A DNA stretch of 64,000 bases from Mauremys mutica (taxonomy: Eukaryota > Chordata > Testudines > Geoemydidae). Positions within the stretch are counted from its first letter, which is position 1. Every line of letters starts with the position of its first letter. The stretch lies in contig NC_059087.1 of the NCBI RefSeq assembly GCF_020497125.1, positions 20,245,925 through 20,309,924 of the forward strand, in the 5' to 3' direction. Both the position numbers and the translations under genes were made by a program. Below the pieces are notes generated by a model, which was not told the DNA's origin, did no database searches, and worked only from the letters and a program-made list of their open reading frames with translations. Positions 1 through 10,900 of this stretch are shown here, piece by piece.

Positions 1-1561
1 TTCAGTTCAGTCGGTCGCCTGGGAGCGAGGCGAGACAGGATGGAAGGAGTGAGCGAGCACATGGAGGCTTGCTGGCATGGCCCCGGTGGGGGCTGGCTGC
101 TTCTTCGCCGCCGCCAATGGAATAACTGAATGTGCTTCTGACTAATAGTGTAGAAGTGACACTGCACAATGAAGCCCTTCTCCCTCCTGGGCAAGGCCAG
201 GGTGTTGGCGCTGTAGGTGCAGGAGGGGGTTCTTCCATGCTTAGCTCCTAGAAAAGCAAATAAGCGAGCTCTGTCTACCAGAGTTAGGTGTGTTTGTAGG
301 AGGGAACTGCTCTGTTAGAATAAGGCAGGGCTTCACTCTCATGGGTGTATAGATTAGGAATATGCAAAATACAAACCTCTTGTGTTTCTTACTAACCCAG
401 CAAGCTCTTCTCACCAAGTCTTTTTCTCTACTGATGTCCACAAAAGCCGGATCAAAGTGGGCCTTTGCTATTAAAGAATGATGTGCACAGAAGACTAATG
501 CTACATGAGGTCACTTTTTTTTTCTTACTGATTTGGGGTGCAGTGAAGCCCAGTGGGTTGGAAAAACCTTCTCTCATAGAGGGCAGCAATAGGTAAGAGA
601 GAGTGTGCCAGCCCCAGGCAGCTGCAGAGAATTCATCTTAAAAATAAATACAGTTTTTCAAATCCTGTTCAGTCAGAAAAATGTTTATCTACTATCTAGC
701 ACATATAGAGGCTCTTGGTCCTCATAGCTCTCAAATCACATTACAAACATGGGTATGTGGCTCCACTTAACAGAAGTATAGAGAAGCTAAGTGGCTTGCC
801 CAAGGTCAACCAGTGGCTATTATCATCTTTAAATTTCCCACTTGTGCTACTATAATAGGAGCTAAAGTTCTGGGAGTATCAGAGTAGACAGCCCATTAGT
901 GTTTGATCACCCTGTTATCTTAACGTGCCCCTAAGCAGGGTTAGGAGATGAGGTGGCCAAATGCCAATGGTCTTTCTCCATGAGTTGCAGTCGCACTGCT
1001 GGAGTTGTAACAGTGTGAAATGTGAACAAAAAGGCTAGTGTACACACCACCAGTGAATCGGTGGCAGAGCCAGCAAGAGAACAGAGCCCTCCTGACTCCC
1101 TGACCTGTGCTAAATCTACTAGACAACAGATGCCTTGAAATGTTACAGATTTATGGGAGCAATCGGACTGGTCACCGTGATGTGCACCCGCTTACAACTT
1201 GTGTGGAGGCTAACAGTTACAGCCCTCACCAATGGCTAAACATCAACTGGCTAGAGAGCGAGCTGGATTCAGGCACTAGTCTCAGTGAGGAGGGTCGCTA
1301 CACCTTTGCAGGAGTGGAAGATGTCTTTACAGAATTATTTTTAAAAAGGAAAAAATGTAAGCTGGGGAGCTAAATCACTACATGTCTGACTAAGGTACTG
1401 TACTACTGCAGTGGGTGCTTTAGAAATGTGTCTGATTAAACACCATTTGTGCTTGCAGTAGCTAATTCCAGAAAACAAGCCTGCTTTCTGGATTCCAAGT
1501 AAAGACACATCAGGAGAGTGAGGAATATTACCTGATCCCCGGTTGTTGATTTGTTTCGCAG
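1..1561. other. Left flank or MIF intron 1, no supported exon
   Basis: No reading frame here resembles MIF exon 1 (the first 36 or so codons with Pro1 and Lys32), so the stretch is most likely part of MIF intron 1 or upstream DNA. Bases 1-240 are GC-rich and could belong to a promoter or 5' UTR, but nothing identifies them. Around 720-1110 there is an old MIR/L2-like repeat: it carries the familiar phrase for 'aag..acttgcccaaggtca' near 785-812 and a matching end near 1070-1100 ('ggcagagccagcaaga'). Confidence 0.4.
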
Positions 1562-3262
1562 TACATAGCTGTGCACATTGCAGCCGATCAGCTTATGTCC
1601 TTTGGGGGCTCCACCGATCCCTGTGCCCTTTGCAGCCTTCACAGCATTGGAAAGATTGGAGGACAGCAGAACAAGAGCTATACCAAGCTGCTGTGTGACC
1701 TGCTCACTAAACAGCTGCACATACCTGCAGACAGGTAAGGCTTCACCAGAGTGACATTCCAGTTATCAGCTGGTCTAAAATTATTACTTTTTTGGATTCT
1801 TTATGTTCTCTTGTTGTCTGTTGTTTTTCACACCTAAGGGTTTTTTTTTTCCCAGCTTTCTTTCAGCTAGTTTCAGTAAAATACTGCAAATAGGGCTCTT
1901 GGATAAGACTCCTAACTGAACAAGTCCTTCATCTTGCAAGCCTTTTACTAAAGAACAGTATCTACTTTGAGTAGGGAGATACAACTGTTCTAAAATCTGT
2001 AAGGTGTGTGCTAGTGCCATGAATTGGCCTTTTCTGGATTAACGTGGTTCAGGCTGTTTGTCAACCTTTCCAGACTACTCTGTCCCTTCAGGACTCTGAT
2101 TTGTCTTGCGTACCCCCAAGTTTCACCTCACTTAAAAACTACTTGCTTACAAAATCAGACCTAAAAATACAAAAGTGTCACAGCATGCTAGTACTGAAAA
2201 AAGCTTACTTATTTTTACCATATAATTGTAAAATCAATTGAAATATAAATATTGAACTTACATTTCAGCATATAGTATATAGAGCAGTATAAACAAGTCA
2301 TTGTATGAAATTTTAGTTTGTACTGACTTCACTAGTGCTTTTTATGTAGCCTGTTGTAAAACCAGGCAAATATCTAGATGAGTTGATGTACCCCCTGGAA
2401 GACCTCTGCGTACCCCTGGTTGAGAACCACTGGGCTAATAGACTAACTCTAATCCCAAATGGCTGACTAATGCAGTATAATCAGACCCTCAGGGGTTAGG
2501 GTGAAATATGATGAACAAGTATAATATTCAGTGGGGGGGTTTTGTTCGGGCATGAAGGGAGATCATTGGGCAGATGGGGAGCTGGAAGGTAGGTAAGGGG
2601 ACCCAGAAAAATGCTGGCACTTGGCAAACAGCTGCAGTTCTGTCAGCCAGCAAGGGAATAGAGCAGCTGTGCTCAGTGGCAGGCAGCAGCTTTCTCCTGC
2701 TGCTTATGTGTGGAGAAGCCGGGAACTACAGTCAGCCAGAAGAGCCCATTTGGTGTTGGCAAAAAGTTGCAGCACTCAAAGCGCTCAAACCCTTTGATCT
2801 CTCCTGCAGTTCCAGACATGTCACTAAAATGACATGTTTTAACTAAAGAACTAAGAGCTTGGAAATGCAAGGAAGAAAAGGCAGTGTGCTGGAGGGTGTG
2901 AGCTTTGGCAAACCCAGCTTGCCCATGCTTGGTAAAGTATTGGAGAAGGGAAGTTGTGGGTGGTGCAGCTTTTGGGCTTAAGCCAAAATTTACTGCTAAA
3001 GAGCTTGCTAGCTTTTCTAAAAATTAAAATGGAAAATGTGAAACCACATCCCTTGGAGGGTGGGAGGGGGAGTGATTTTTTTCCCCCACAACCCCCTGTT
3101 TCGTATACAAGTAATAATGGGTAGATGCTTAGTGCATGAAAGCTAACATTTGTCATGGTCGGCATTTCTACTTTTTTTTTTTTTTTTTTTAACAGAGTCT
3201 ACATCAACTACTATGACATGAATGCTGCTAATGTGGGCTGGAATGGTTCTACCTTCGCATAG
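1562..3262 (+). CDS. MIF: Macrophage migration inhibitory factor, exons 2 and 3 (exon 1 missing)
   Basis: MIF is a small secreted cytokine and tautomerase that forms a trimer. Visible coding exons are 1562-1734 (173 nt, same size as human exon 2) and 3196-3262 (ending in TAG 3260-3262), spliced in phase AG|A. Exon 2 translates from [11 protein letters not shown] and contains the CALC (CXXC) motif followed by [10 protein letters not shown]. Exon 3 reads [15 protein letters not shown] and ends STFA, giving the Tyr95 and Asn97 active-site residues known from the family. The [13 protein letters not shown] block separates it from the paralogue DDT. Exon 1 with catalytic Pro1 is not in the window. 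Intron 2 is 1,461 bp, far longer than in mammals, and contains a hAT-like insertion. A T tract of about 20 nt lies directly before the exon 3 acceptor. Splice sites are canonical, so I read it as an intact gene cut by the window edge. Confidence 0.93.
2044..2432 (-). mobile_element. Short non-autonomous hAT-like element in MIF intron 2
   Basis: This stretch matches, in inverse orientation and with divergence, the element at 5536-5944 (shared phrases 'gatttgtcttgcgtaccccc' and 'tcacctcacttaaaaactac'). Its right end reads 'ggttgagaaccactg', the inverted-repeat end of the family. The left terminal repeat is eroded and I could not define a clean 8-bp target duplication, so the left border is approximate. 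It has no coding capacity. Confidence 0.7.
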
Positions 3263-3440
3263 GGCACTCCCATGTGAGCAAAGAGGCTATTCCTGGACCT
3301 GCACATCTCCTGCCTGTTAGCAGACCATGGCACAAATTGCCCTTCCCTGCACTTTGTGCACTGTCACGGATGACGGTTCCTTGCTAGTGTGTTCACATTA
3401 CTGTTTTAACATTCCTTTTGTTTTCTATATGTAGAAAACT

Positions 3441-3446
3441 AATAAA
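3441..3446 (+). terminator. Poly(A) signal of MIF
   Basis: AATAAA lies 179 bp after the MIF stop codon, and the sequence after it becomes GT-rich ('ggtgtgagctcttc') within about 25 bp. The implied 3' UTR of about 200 nt is normal for MIF. Confidence 0.8.
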
Positions 3447-3469
3447 GATTTAGAAGGAAGTGGCATGGT

Positions 3470-4700
3470 GTGAGCTCTTCCTTTAGGACTGGGGAGGGAG
3501 TTTGGCCAGCCTAACAAACAAGTGCTTTTCTGTCTTGTTGAACCAATGTGTCCTAGGAACAAGGATGAGGCCAAATAAGTCTGACTTTTCACGTGACTCA
3601 AAGTGCAAACTGATTCAGATTGAATATTCTAACCACCATAACAGTGGTGGTTAGAATGAGCTCTTACTCTTTCAAACATCATAGGATTGTGCATGTATTT
3701 CCACAAGACTTGCTGTGTAAATACATGTACAGTCCTATGATGCTTGGAAGAGTAGCATCGCTGCCTTTCAAAACTAAGAAAATGAAAGGGCTGCCAGCTC
3801 CTGCCATTTCTGTGGAGGCTGCCTTGCCATCCTTGGGGTTTCAGGAGAAGGAAGTCCTATCAGAGGATTTGTTCAGTTAAGAAATCTGCCTTAAGTATAG
3901 AGCAGCATGAGGAAGCCTTGCCATGTGTTTAGCATATTCCTCTAGGGATTCAATCTGACATCTGTGTAGTGCAAAAATAATAGGTATACACATAGCTCCT
4001 TTTCAGGCAGCAAGCAGAATGATTTACCAGTGATCAAAATGGAGGTAGCACGCTTCTTTGTTCCTTTTTAATTCCGTATTGTGTAGCACATGAAAGTACA
4101 TCTTAAATGCATTGTAATCTAGGTGTCCTTTCATTGCCCATTTCATAGGGGCGGTGTTTAAATCTGTGTCTAAACCACACTCGCTCACATATTCACATGC
4201 TCCTTGGCTGAGTAAGTGCACAAGAATGTTCTTTAGCTGTCAGTGGCACATGCCTTGCAAAATTCTACTTGCCTCTTGGCTTGAGCTGGCATATTTCAGT
4301 CCCCCTGCGGAAGAAGATACAAAGGACGATCCCTTCTCGGACGGGTTGCTGAGTAAAGCCTGGCACGGGCAGGCTCTCCTGAGTGGCCGAGGACTTGGAA
4401 TTCTCCTGGTTCCCAGGTACAACACGGGGCGATTAGTGTGTGTCCCACAACCCAGGGACCCTCCTCGCCAGCAGCCATTGCGCCAGGGGCCAGCAGAGCT
4501 GCCAGCCGGGATGGGGGCAGGACCCCTTGTGCTATTTGATGTTGCCGCCCAGCCCCAGGCCCCGGTGGGGCTCTGCAGGGGTGACCAGCCTGCGCCTTAG
4601 GAGGCTGCCGGCTGAGGTGGGGCCAGGTCTGGCTAGCGGAGAGGAGGGGGCTGTTCAGGGGACACTCCTTGGCTGGGGATTGGCCCAGTAAACCGTCCAC
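3470..4700 (+). other. MIF-DDX51 intergenic spacer
   Basis: This runs from the MIF poly(A) site towards the DDX51 promoter. Bases 3,470-4,300 are AT-moderate with no recognised repeat or exon. From about 4,300 GC and CpG content rise. Open frames in the CpG-rich part (for example 4154-4600) show no family resemblance and are expected from high GC. Confidence 0.5.
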
Positions 4701-4814
4701 TCTGGCAGGCGCCCAGAGCCTGAGGCAGAGTAAAGCGCTGCCCTTGCCAGGCGAGGCCTAGGGGGGAGCCAGGTTGAGCTGCTCACAGGCGCCAACTGCC
4801 TCTTCGCGCCTCCC

Positions 4815-4972
4815 GGGCAGTAGGGGGCGATGGCGGCCGCCTGGCCCTCTAGCTGTGCAAACCTCTATGGTCCCCTCAGTCGCAAACGTAACTGCTGCGC
4901 CTGCTGACGTCATCTGAGCGCGCGAGTAGCGGGGCGGGCGGGTGCAGGATCCGGAAGTGGAGCCGGGGTACC
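4815..4972 (+). promoter_or_regulatory. CpG-rich DDX51 promoter with CTCF/YY1-like, CRE, GC-box and ETS motifs
   Basis: In order: 'gcagtagggggcgatgg' (4818-4834) resembles the core of a CTCF site; 'gatggcggc' (4829-4837) fits YY1; the full palindromic CRE TGACGTCA is at 4905-4912; a GC box 'ggggcgggcggg' is at 4931-4942; and the ETS/GABP consensus 'ccggaagtgg' is at 4951-4960, just before the ATG. There is no TATA box. This is the usual layout of a housekeeping, ribosome-biogenesis promoter. Motif matches are seen; occupancy and the start site are inference. Confidence 0.65.
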
Positions 4973-7900
4973 ATGGCGCTTTTCCGCATCAACAGGTAAG
5001 CGGGAGAGAGTGGAGCCCGCGGGGGGGAGTGGCGCGTGGAGTAGAGAGAGGCGGCGGCAGCAGACAGGCCCACGTGGGTTGGGGGAGGGTCTGCTCGCCC
5101 GCCCCTCGTGGGCGTCCAGTGGGTGCGGAGGACACAGGCTCAGCTGAGAGCGGACGTCGGGGGGGCGTTACTGCTGTGCCAGGCTGTGGGCAGGGATTTG
5201 TAGCGCAGCGTTACGCCTGTAACTCATCCACGGTACGTGAAATAGTATTTCACACCATGTATGGGGGGGTCCCCTCCATTCCCCACCCAAACCACTAGGC
5301 AGCCTCCCCCCCCCCCCCCGTATCACGAGATTGTCTTAAAAATCCTGTTTCGTCTTAAGTAATGAGTTATTGTAGTTTGCTGTCAGGTTTTGGAGTCTTC
5401 ACGCTGCACCTGTGTCATGTTTTCAATATTTTCTCTACAGTCATAAGACTTTGGTTTAAATGCCTGCATTACAATGGTTAATATGAAAATACAAAAGAAA
5501 GTATTCTTAATTGGCTGCAAAGATGTAGACTAGAGCAGTGCTTCTTAACCAGAGGTACATGTACCTCTGAAGGTACACAGGTGTCTTCCAGGGGGTATGT
5601 CAGCTCATCTAGATATTTACCTAGTTTTACAATAGGCTACATAAAGCACTAGTGAAGTTGGTACAAACAAAAATTTCTTACAATTACTTCTATATACTCG
5701 GCTCTATATACTATATGTGGAAATGTAAGTACAATATTTATATTCAAATTGATTTATTTTATAATTATATGGTAAAAATGAGAAAATAAACAATTTTTGG
5801 TAATAGTGTGCTTTGACACTTTTGAATTTTTATGTTTGATTTTTGCAAGCAAGTAGTTTTTAAGTGAGGTGAAACGTGGGGGTACGCAAGACAAATCAGA
5901 CTCCTGAAAGGGATCCAGTAGTTTGGAAAGGTTGAGAGCCACTGGACTAGATTACTGTGCCTTCTTACAGTATCTAGTTAACTGAAACTGGATTTTGTTG
6001 CCTTTTCTCTGCCAGTAAAGATGTGAAAAGGGTGGCTACAGCTTTGTTATAGTGCTTGATGTGGTATGTTTAAAGCATTTTATTTGTGAAACATTCAGAT
6101 ACCTTGGTGGTGAGGAGGATGCTACTGAGGACCGGTCACAGGCCCTGTTAGAACGGCTCCGTGAACAAGCTAGAGCCAGGCAACTGAAAAAGCAGCAGCA
6201 GGTGCTTTTGCCTGCTGATGAATTGAAACAAAAGAAAACGGAAAATGAACTCCACCAAAAGCTCAAGAACTCTGGATTTGATTCTGAAAATGAATATCAG
6301 AGAGAAGCAAAAAAGAGGAAGAGAGGACACAGCGGTGAGGGTTCCTGTGGCGAAGGGGAAAAGAAGCTGAGGAAGAACCACCAAGTGAGCAGTGATTCTG
6401 AGAAGCCTTTGGCGGAGGCAGATTCTGACCTAGCTGGTGAGACTGCCAATGGCTACATTCCAGCTAAGAAGAAAAAAAATGAAAATGGGAAAAAATCAAG
6501 TCTGTCTCAAAAGAAAATTGAAGCAGGTGAAAACAAAACCGAAAGCGTAGGATTTAATTGTTAAAATTCAGTGTCAATTTTTTTTTTATTTTAGAAGAAA
6601 GTGAAAAATTCTGAACTTCTGGTTCTGGTTTACAACTGGAACCTGAAAATTGGTGTGTGAGGGTAGAGGGGTATGCACATAAGTATGGAAAGTTAACCAC
6701 TCATTTAACAATATCAAAAGGGCAGTTAGGATTCAACCTTAGGATTGGAAAGAGGATGAGAATGTAGGTGGATTTTTAGATCCTGGAAACCCTAATTAGT
6801 GTAAAAAAAAAACAAAACTTCATTTTTTTTCTGTCCCACTGTCTGATTTTTAGCATTTTATTCTTTCTACCAAAATTTCAGATCTTGACGAAAACAATAG
6901 ACAACAGGAAAATAAAAGTAATTTGAAGAGACACCAAGCTAAGAGGAGGAAGGAGAGGGACATTCCAACAGAAGTTGAAACAAATGGAGCTGAAATTGCT
7001 GAGAAAGATGGTAGTGAAGAAGTTAAAGGGAATCAAAGCACAAAGGAGGAAGTGTGGATACCTACTTCGAATGAAAAAGCAACACCACCACCCTCTAGTT
7101 TCTTGGTTTTGGGAGGGTCTGACAGAAGAGCAGTACAGAAGGTAACCAACTGGCCATGGAATTTGTTCTGTTTGTGTTGTTTGGGTGAGAGAAGGAGTAT
7201 TCTAACATGCTTTATATATCGCATTGTCAGGCTTATGGTAGCAGTCATTTCATTAATACATGACTTACTAGCCTTTTCTAAATAAATAATTTATAAAGTA
7301 CACAAAAAATAAAACAATGTTATTGACTATACAGTCTTCTTGATACATTCAGCAGTGTTTTAAATTTAATCCTGATGTATAATACATGATAGACTGCCCT
7401 TTCGTTTAAATTTGCTCTTCAGGTGTTTTACTGGTTTTGGGGTTTTTTTTTTCATTTTTTTAATGGTGTGGTCAGTGTGTAAGGTCCCAATCCTGAAAAC
7501 TCTTTGTGCAGATACTAAACTTTTAATTGTACAAGTGCAGAGATGCACAGTTTTGGCCTATCTTCAAGCCTGTAACTTGCTGCTTGTGTGTTACTTTGGG
7601 ACAATATGTTACAAACTTTTCTGTAGAAAATGTTATCCTCTTAAGGCATAAAATCTTGCCACAGTGATCATTATTTTAAAAATACTGAATACTAATTAGT
7701 TACTGATTGTGTTACACTAACTTTTTCCCCTGCATTAAAGGAACTTCAGTTTCAGGCTGGTTGCTGAGAATCTATTTCAGGGTTCATTCACTATTTGTTT
7801 CCAGGTTCAGCCCATCTTACCACAGTGGCTTGCTCAACCCAAGCTGGTCCATAAACGCATAAAAGAGAACCTAGTTCCAATCCAGGATGTTGAGGGAATC

Positions 7901-10900
7901 CATCCCAAACTGCTAAAGAAGCTGCAAATGAATGGAATTGAGTCTTTTTTCCCAGGTACCTTTAATATTTATTTGGTTTGGTTTGGGTTTTTTTTAAAAT
8001 CAGTTAACTTCTCCATTATTCAAACAGCTCAGTTTGTGTATGATAGAACTTGCTAGAAAATCAGGGCTCTGGGGAATGCTGGAGATGAGTGGCTTTTTTG
8101 GGGGGGGGGGGGGCGGGCTGGAAACAAATTCCAAAATTTCCCAAAAGCTGACAAGAATATGTGGTGTGGATTTTTTAACTTTAAATTAAGTGGTTACTTG
8201 GGGACCAGTCATCTTCACTACCAGAGCTGGATGGAGAATCAATCTTAGAAAAAACTTGCTGTTCCATACTTGGACACCAGGTGGAGCTGCGGTATTTCTA
8301 TGTATAACAGGGTGGCCAACCTGACTCTGAGAAGGAGCCAGAATTTACCAATATACATTGCCAAAGAGCCACAGTAATACATCAGCAACCCCACATCAGC
8401 TCCCGCCCACCAGCAGCCATGCCAATCATCGCCTCTCGCCCCCTCCCCACACCTCCCAATCAGCTGTTTCGTGTTTCATGGCGTGCAGGAGGGGGAGGAG
8501 TGAGGGCACGTCAGGCTCAGAGGAAGGAGTGGAGTGGGGGCAGGGCCTGTGGCAGAGCCAGGGGTTGAACAGTGAGCACCCCCCAGCACATTGGGAAGTT
8601 GGCGCCTGTAGTTCCAGCCCCGGAGTCGGTGCCTATACAAGGAGCCACATATTAACTTCTGAAGAGCCACATGTGGCTCCGGAGCCACAGGTTGGCCACC
8701 CCTGGTGTATATGTAGAGGTTATGACATGCGCTAGGTAGGGACACACCTCTGTAAAATCTCCACTGGAAGGTCTTATTGGTAGCATGTATATTGCACATT
8801 GTTGATTTGATTAAGACAAAGGAATTAAAACAAACGTAGAATTATTACAAGGGGTTAGTGCATTAACCTTTCACTTTTAAAGACTTAAATCCAGATCACA
8901 AATGTAATTAGTTATCAGGTCTTAGTCTGCATTAGAAGACCATCAAAGAACTGAAGATCTAGCGCAGACGTTTTCTATTTTAAAGTATTTCACTATTTAA
9001 TATTTTGCTGTGCTAGGACACATAGCAGAGTGTAATGAGTTGTTGGCATGCTATCCTCAATTACTCTCCTTATGTCAATCACAGAATCTTATACTTTGAG
9101 GTCCAGAACCCCTTGTCTTCAGTTTATAGTATACACTGGCAGGAAATAAGTTCAATAATGTACTACTTCTGCTGTTCCTGATAAGAACATAAGAACATAA
9201 GAAAGGCCGTACCGGGTCAGACCAAAGGTCCATCTAGCCCAGTATCTGTCTACCGACAGTGGCCAATGCCAGGTGCCCCTGAGGGAGTGAACCTAAAAGG
9301 CAACGATCAAGTGATCTCTCTCCTGCCATCCATCTCCATCCTCTGACGAACAGAGGCTAGGGACACCATTCTTACCCATCCTGGCTAATAGCCATTTATG
9401 GACTTAGCCACCATGAATTTATCCAGTCCCCTTTTAAACATTGTTATAGTCCTAGCCTTCACAACCTCCTCAGGTAAGGAGTTCCACAAGTTGACTGTGC
9501 GCTGTGTGAAGAAGAACTTCCTTTTATTTGTTTTAAACCTGCTGCCTATTAATTTCATTTGGTGACCCCTAGTTCTTGTATTATGGGAATAAGTAAATAA
9601 CTTTTCCTTATCCACTTTCTCAACATCACTCATGATTTTATATACCTCTATCATGTCCCCCCTTAGTCTTCTCTTTTCCAAACTGAAGAGTCCTAGCCTC
9701 TTTAATCTTTCCTCATATGGGACCCTCTCTAAACCCCTAATCATTTTAGTTGCTCTTTTCTGAACCTTTTCTAGTGCTAGAATATCTTTTTTGAGGTGAG
9801 GAGACCACATCTGTACACAGTATTCGAGATGTGGGCGTACCATGGATTTATATAAGGGCAATAATATATTCTCAGTCTTATTCTCTATCCCCTTTTTAAT
9901 GATTCCTAACATCCTGTTTGCTTTTTTGACCGCCTCTGCACACTGCGTGGACATCTTCAGAGAACTATCCACGATAACTCCAAGATCTTTTTCCTGACTC
10001 GTTGTAGCTAAATTAGCCCCCATCATGTTGTATGTATAGTTGGGGTTATTTTTTCCAATGTGCATTACTTTACATTTATCCACATTAAATTTCATTTGCC
10101 ATTTTGTTGCCCAATCACTTAGTTTTGTGAGATCTTTTTGAAGTTCTTCACAATCTGCTTTGGTCTTAACTATCTTGAGTAGTTTAGTATCATCTGCAAA
10201 CTTTGCCACCTCACTGTTTACCCCTTTCTCCAGATCATTTATGAATAAATTGAATAGGATTGGTCCTAGGACTGACCCTTGGGGAACACCACTAGTTACC
10301 CCTCTCCATTCTGAGAATTTACCATTAATTCCTACCCTTTGTTCCCTGTCCATTAACCAGTTCTCAATCCATGAAAGGACCTTTCCTTTTATCCCATGAC
10401 AGCTTAATTTACGTAAGAGCCTTTGGTGAGGGACCTTGTCAAAGGCTTTCTGGAAATCTAAGTACACTATGTCCACCGGATCCCCCTTGTCCACATGTTT
10501 GTTGACCCCTTCAAAGAACTCTAATAGATTAGTAAGACACGATTTCCCTTTACAGAAACCATGTTGACTATTGCTCAAGAGTTTATGTTTTTCTATGTGT
10601 CTGACAATTTTATTCTTTACTATTGTTTCAACTAATTTGCCCGGTACCGACGTTAGACTTACCGGTCTGTAATTGCCGGGATCACCCCTAGAGCCCTTTT
10701 TAAATATTGGCGTTACATTAGCTAACTTCCAGTCATTGGGTACCGAAGCCGATTTAAAGGACAGGTTACAAACCTTAGTTAATAGTTCCGCAACTTCACA
10801 TTTGAGTTCTTTCAGAACTCTTGGGTGAATGCCATCTGGTCCCGGTGACTTGTTAATGTTGAGTTTATCAATTAATTCCAAAACCTCCTCTAGTGACACT

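Noticed and set aside
2..238. Minus-strand open frame in GC-rich left edge
   Set aside because: Proline/serine-rich composition, no family resemblance and no splice context; expected in GC-rich DNA.
1562..3262. DDT (D-dopachrome tautomerase) instead of MIF
   Set aside because: The CALC motif, [10 protein letters not shown] and the STFA end are MIF features and differ from DDT.
4154..4700. Overlapping open frames on both strands before DDX51
   Set aside because: They lie in the CpG-rich promoter zone, have no recognisable domains and overlap each other in several frames.
6052..6098. ATG upstream in the open frame of DDX51 exon 2 as an alternative start
   Set aside because: A good acceptor ('attcag') at 6093-6098 and the conserved MALF start at 4973 with matching phase make this intronic.
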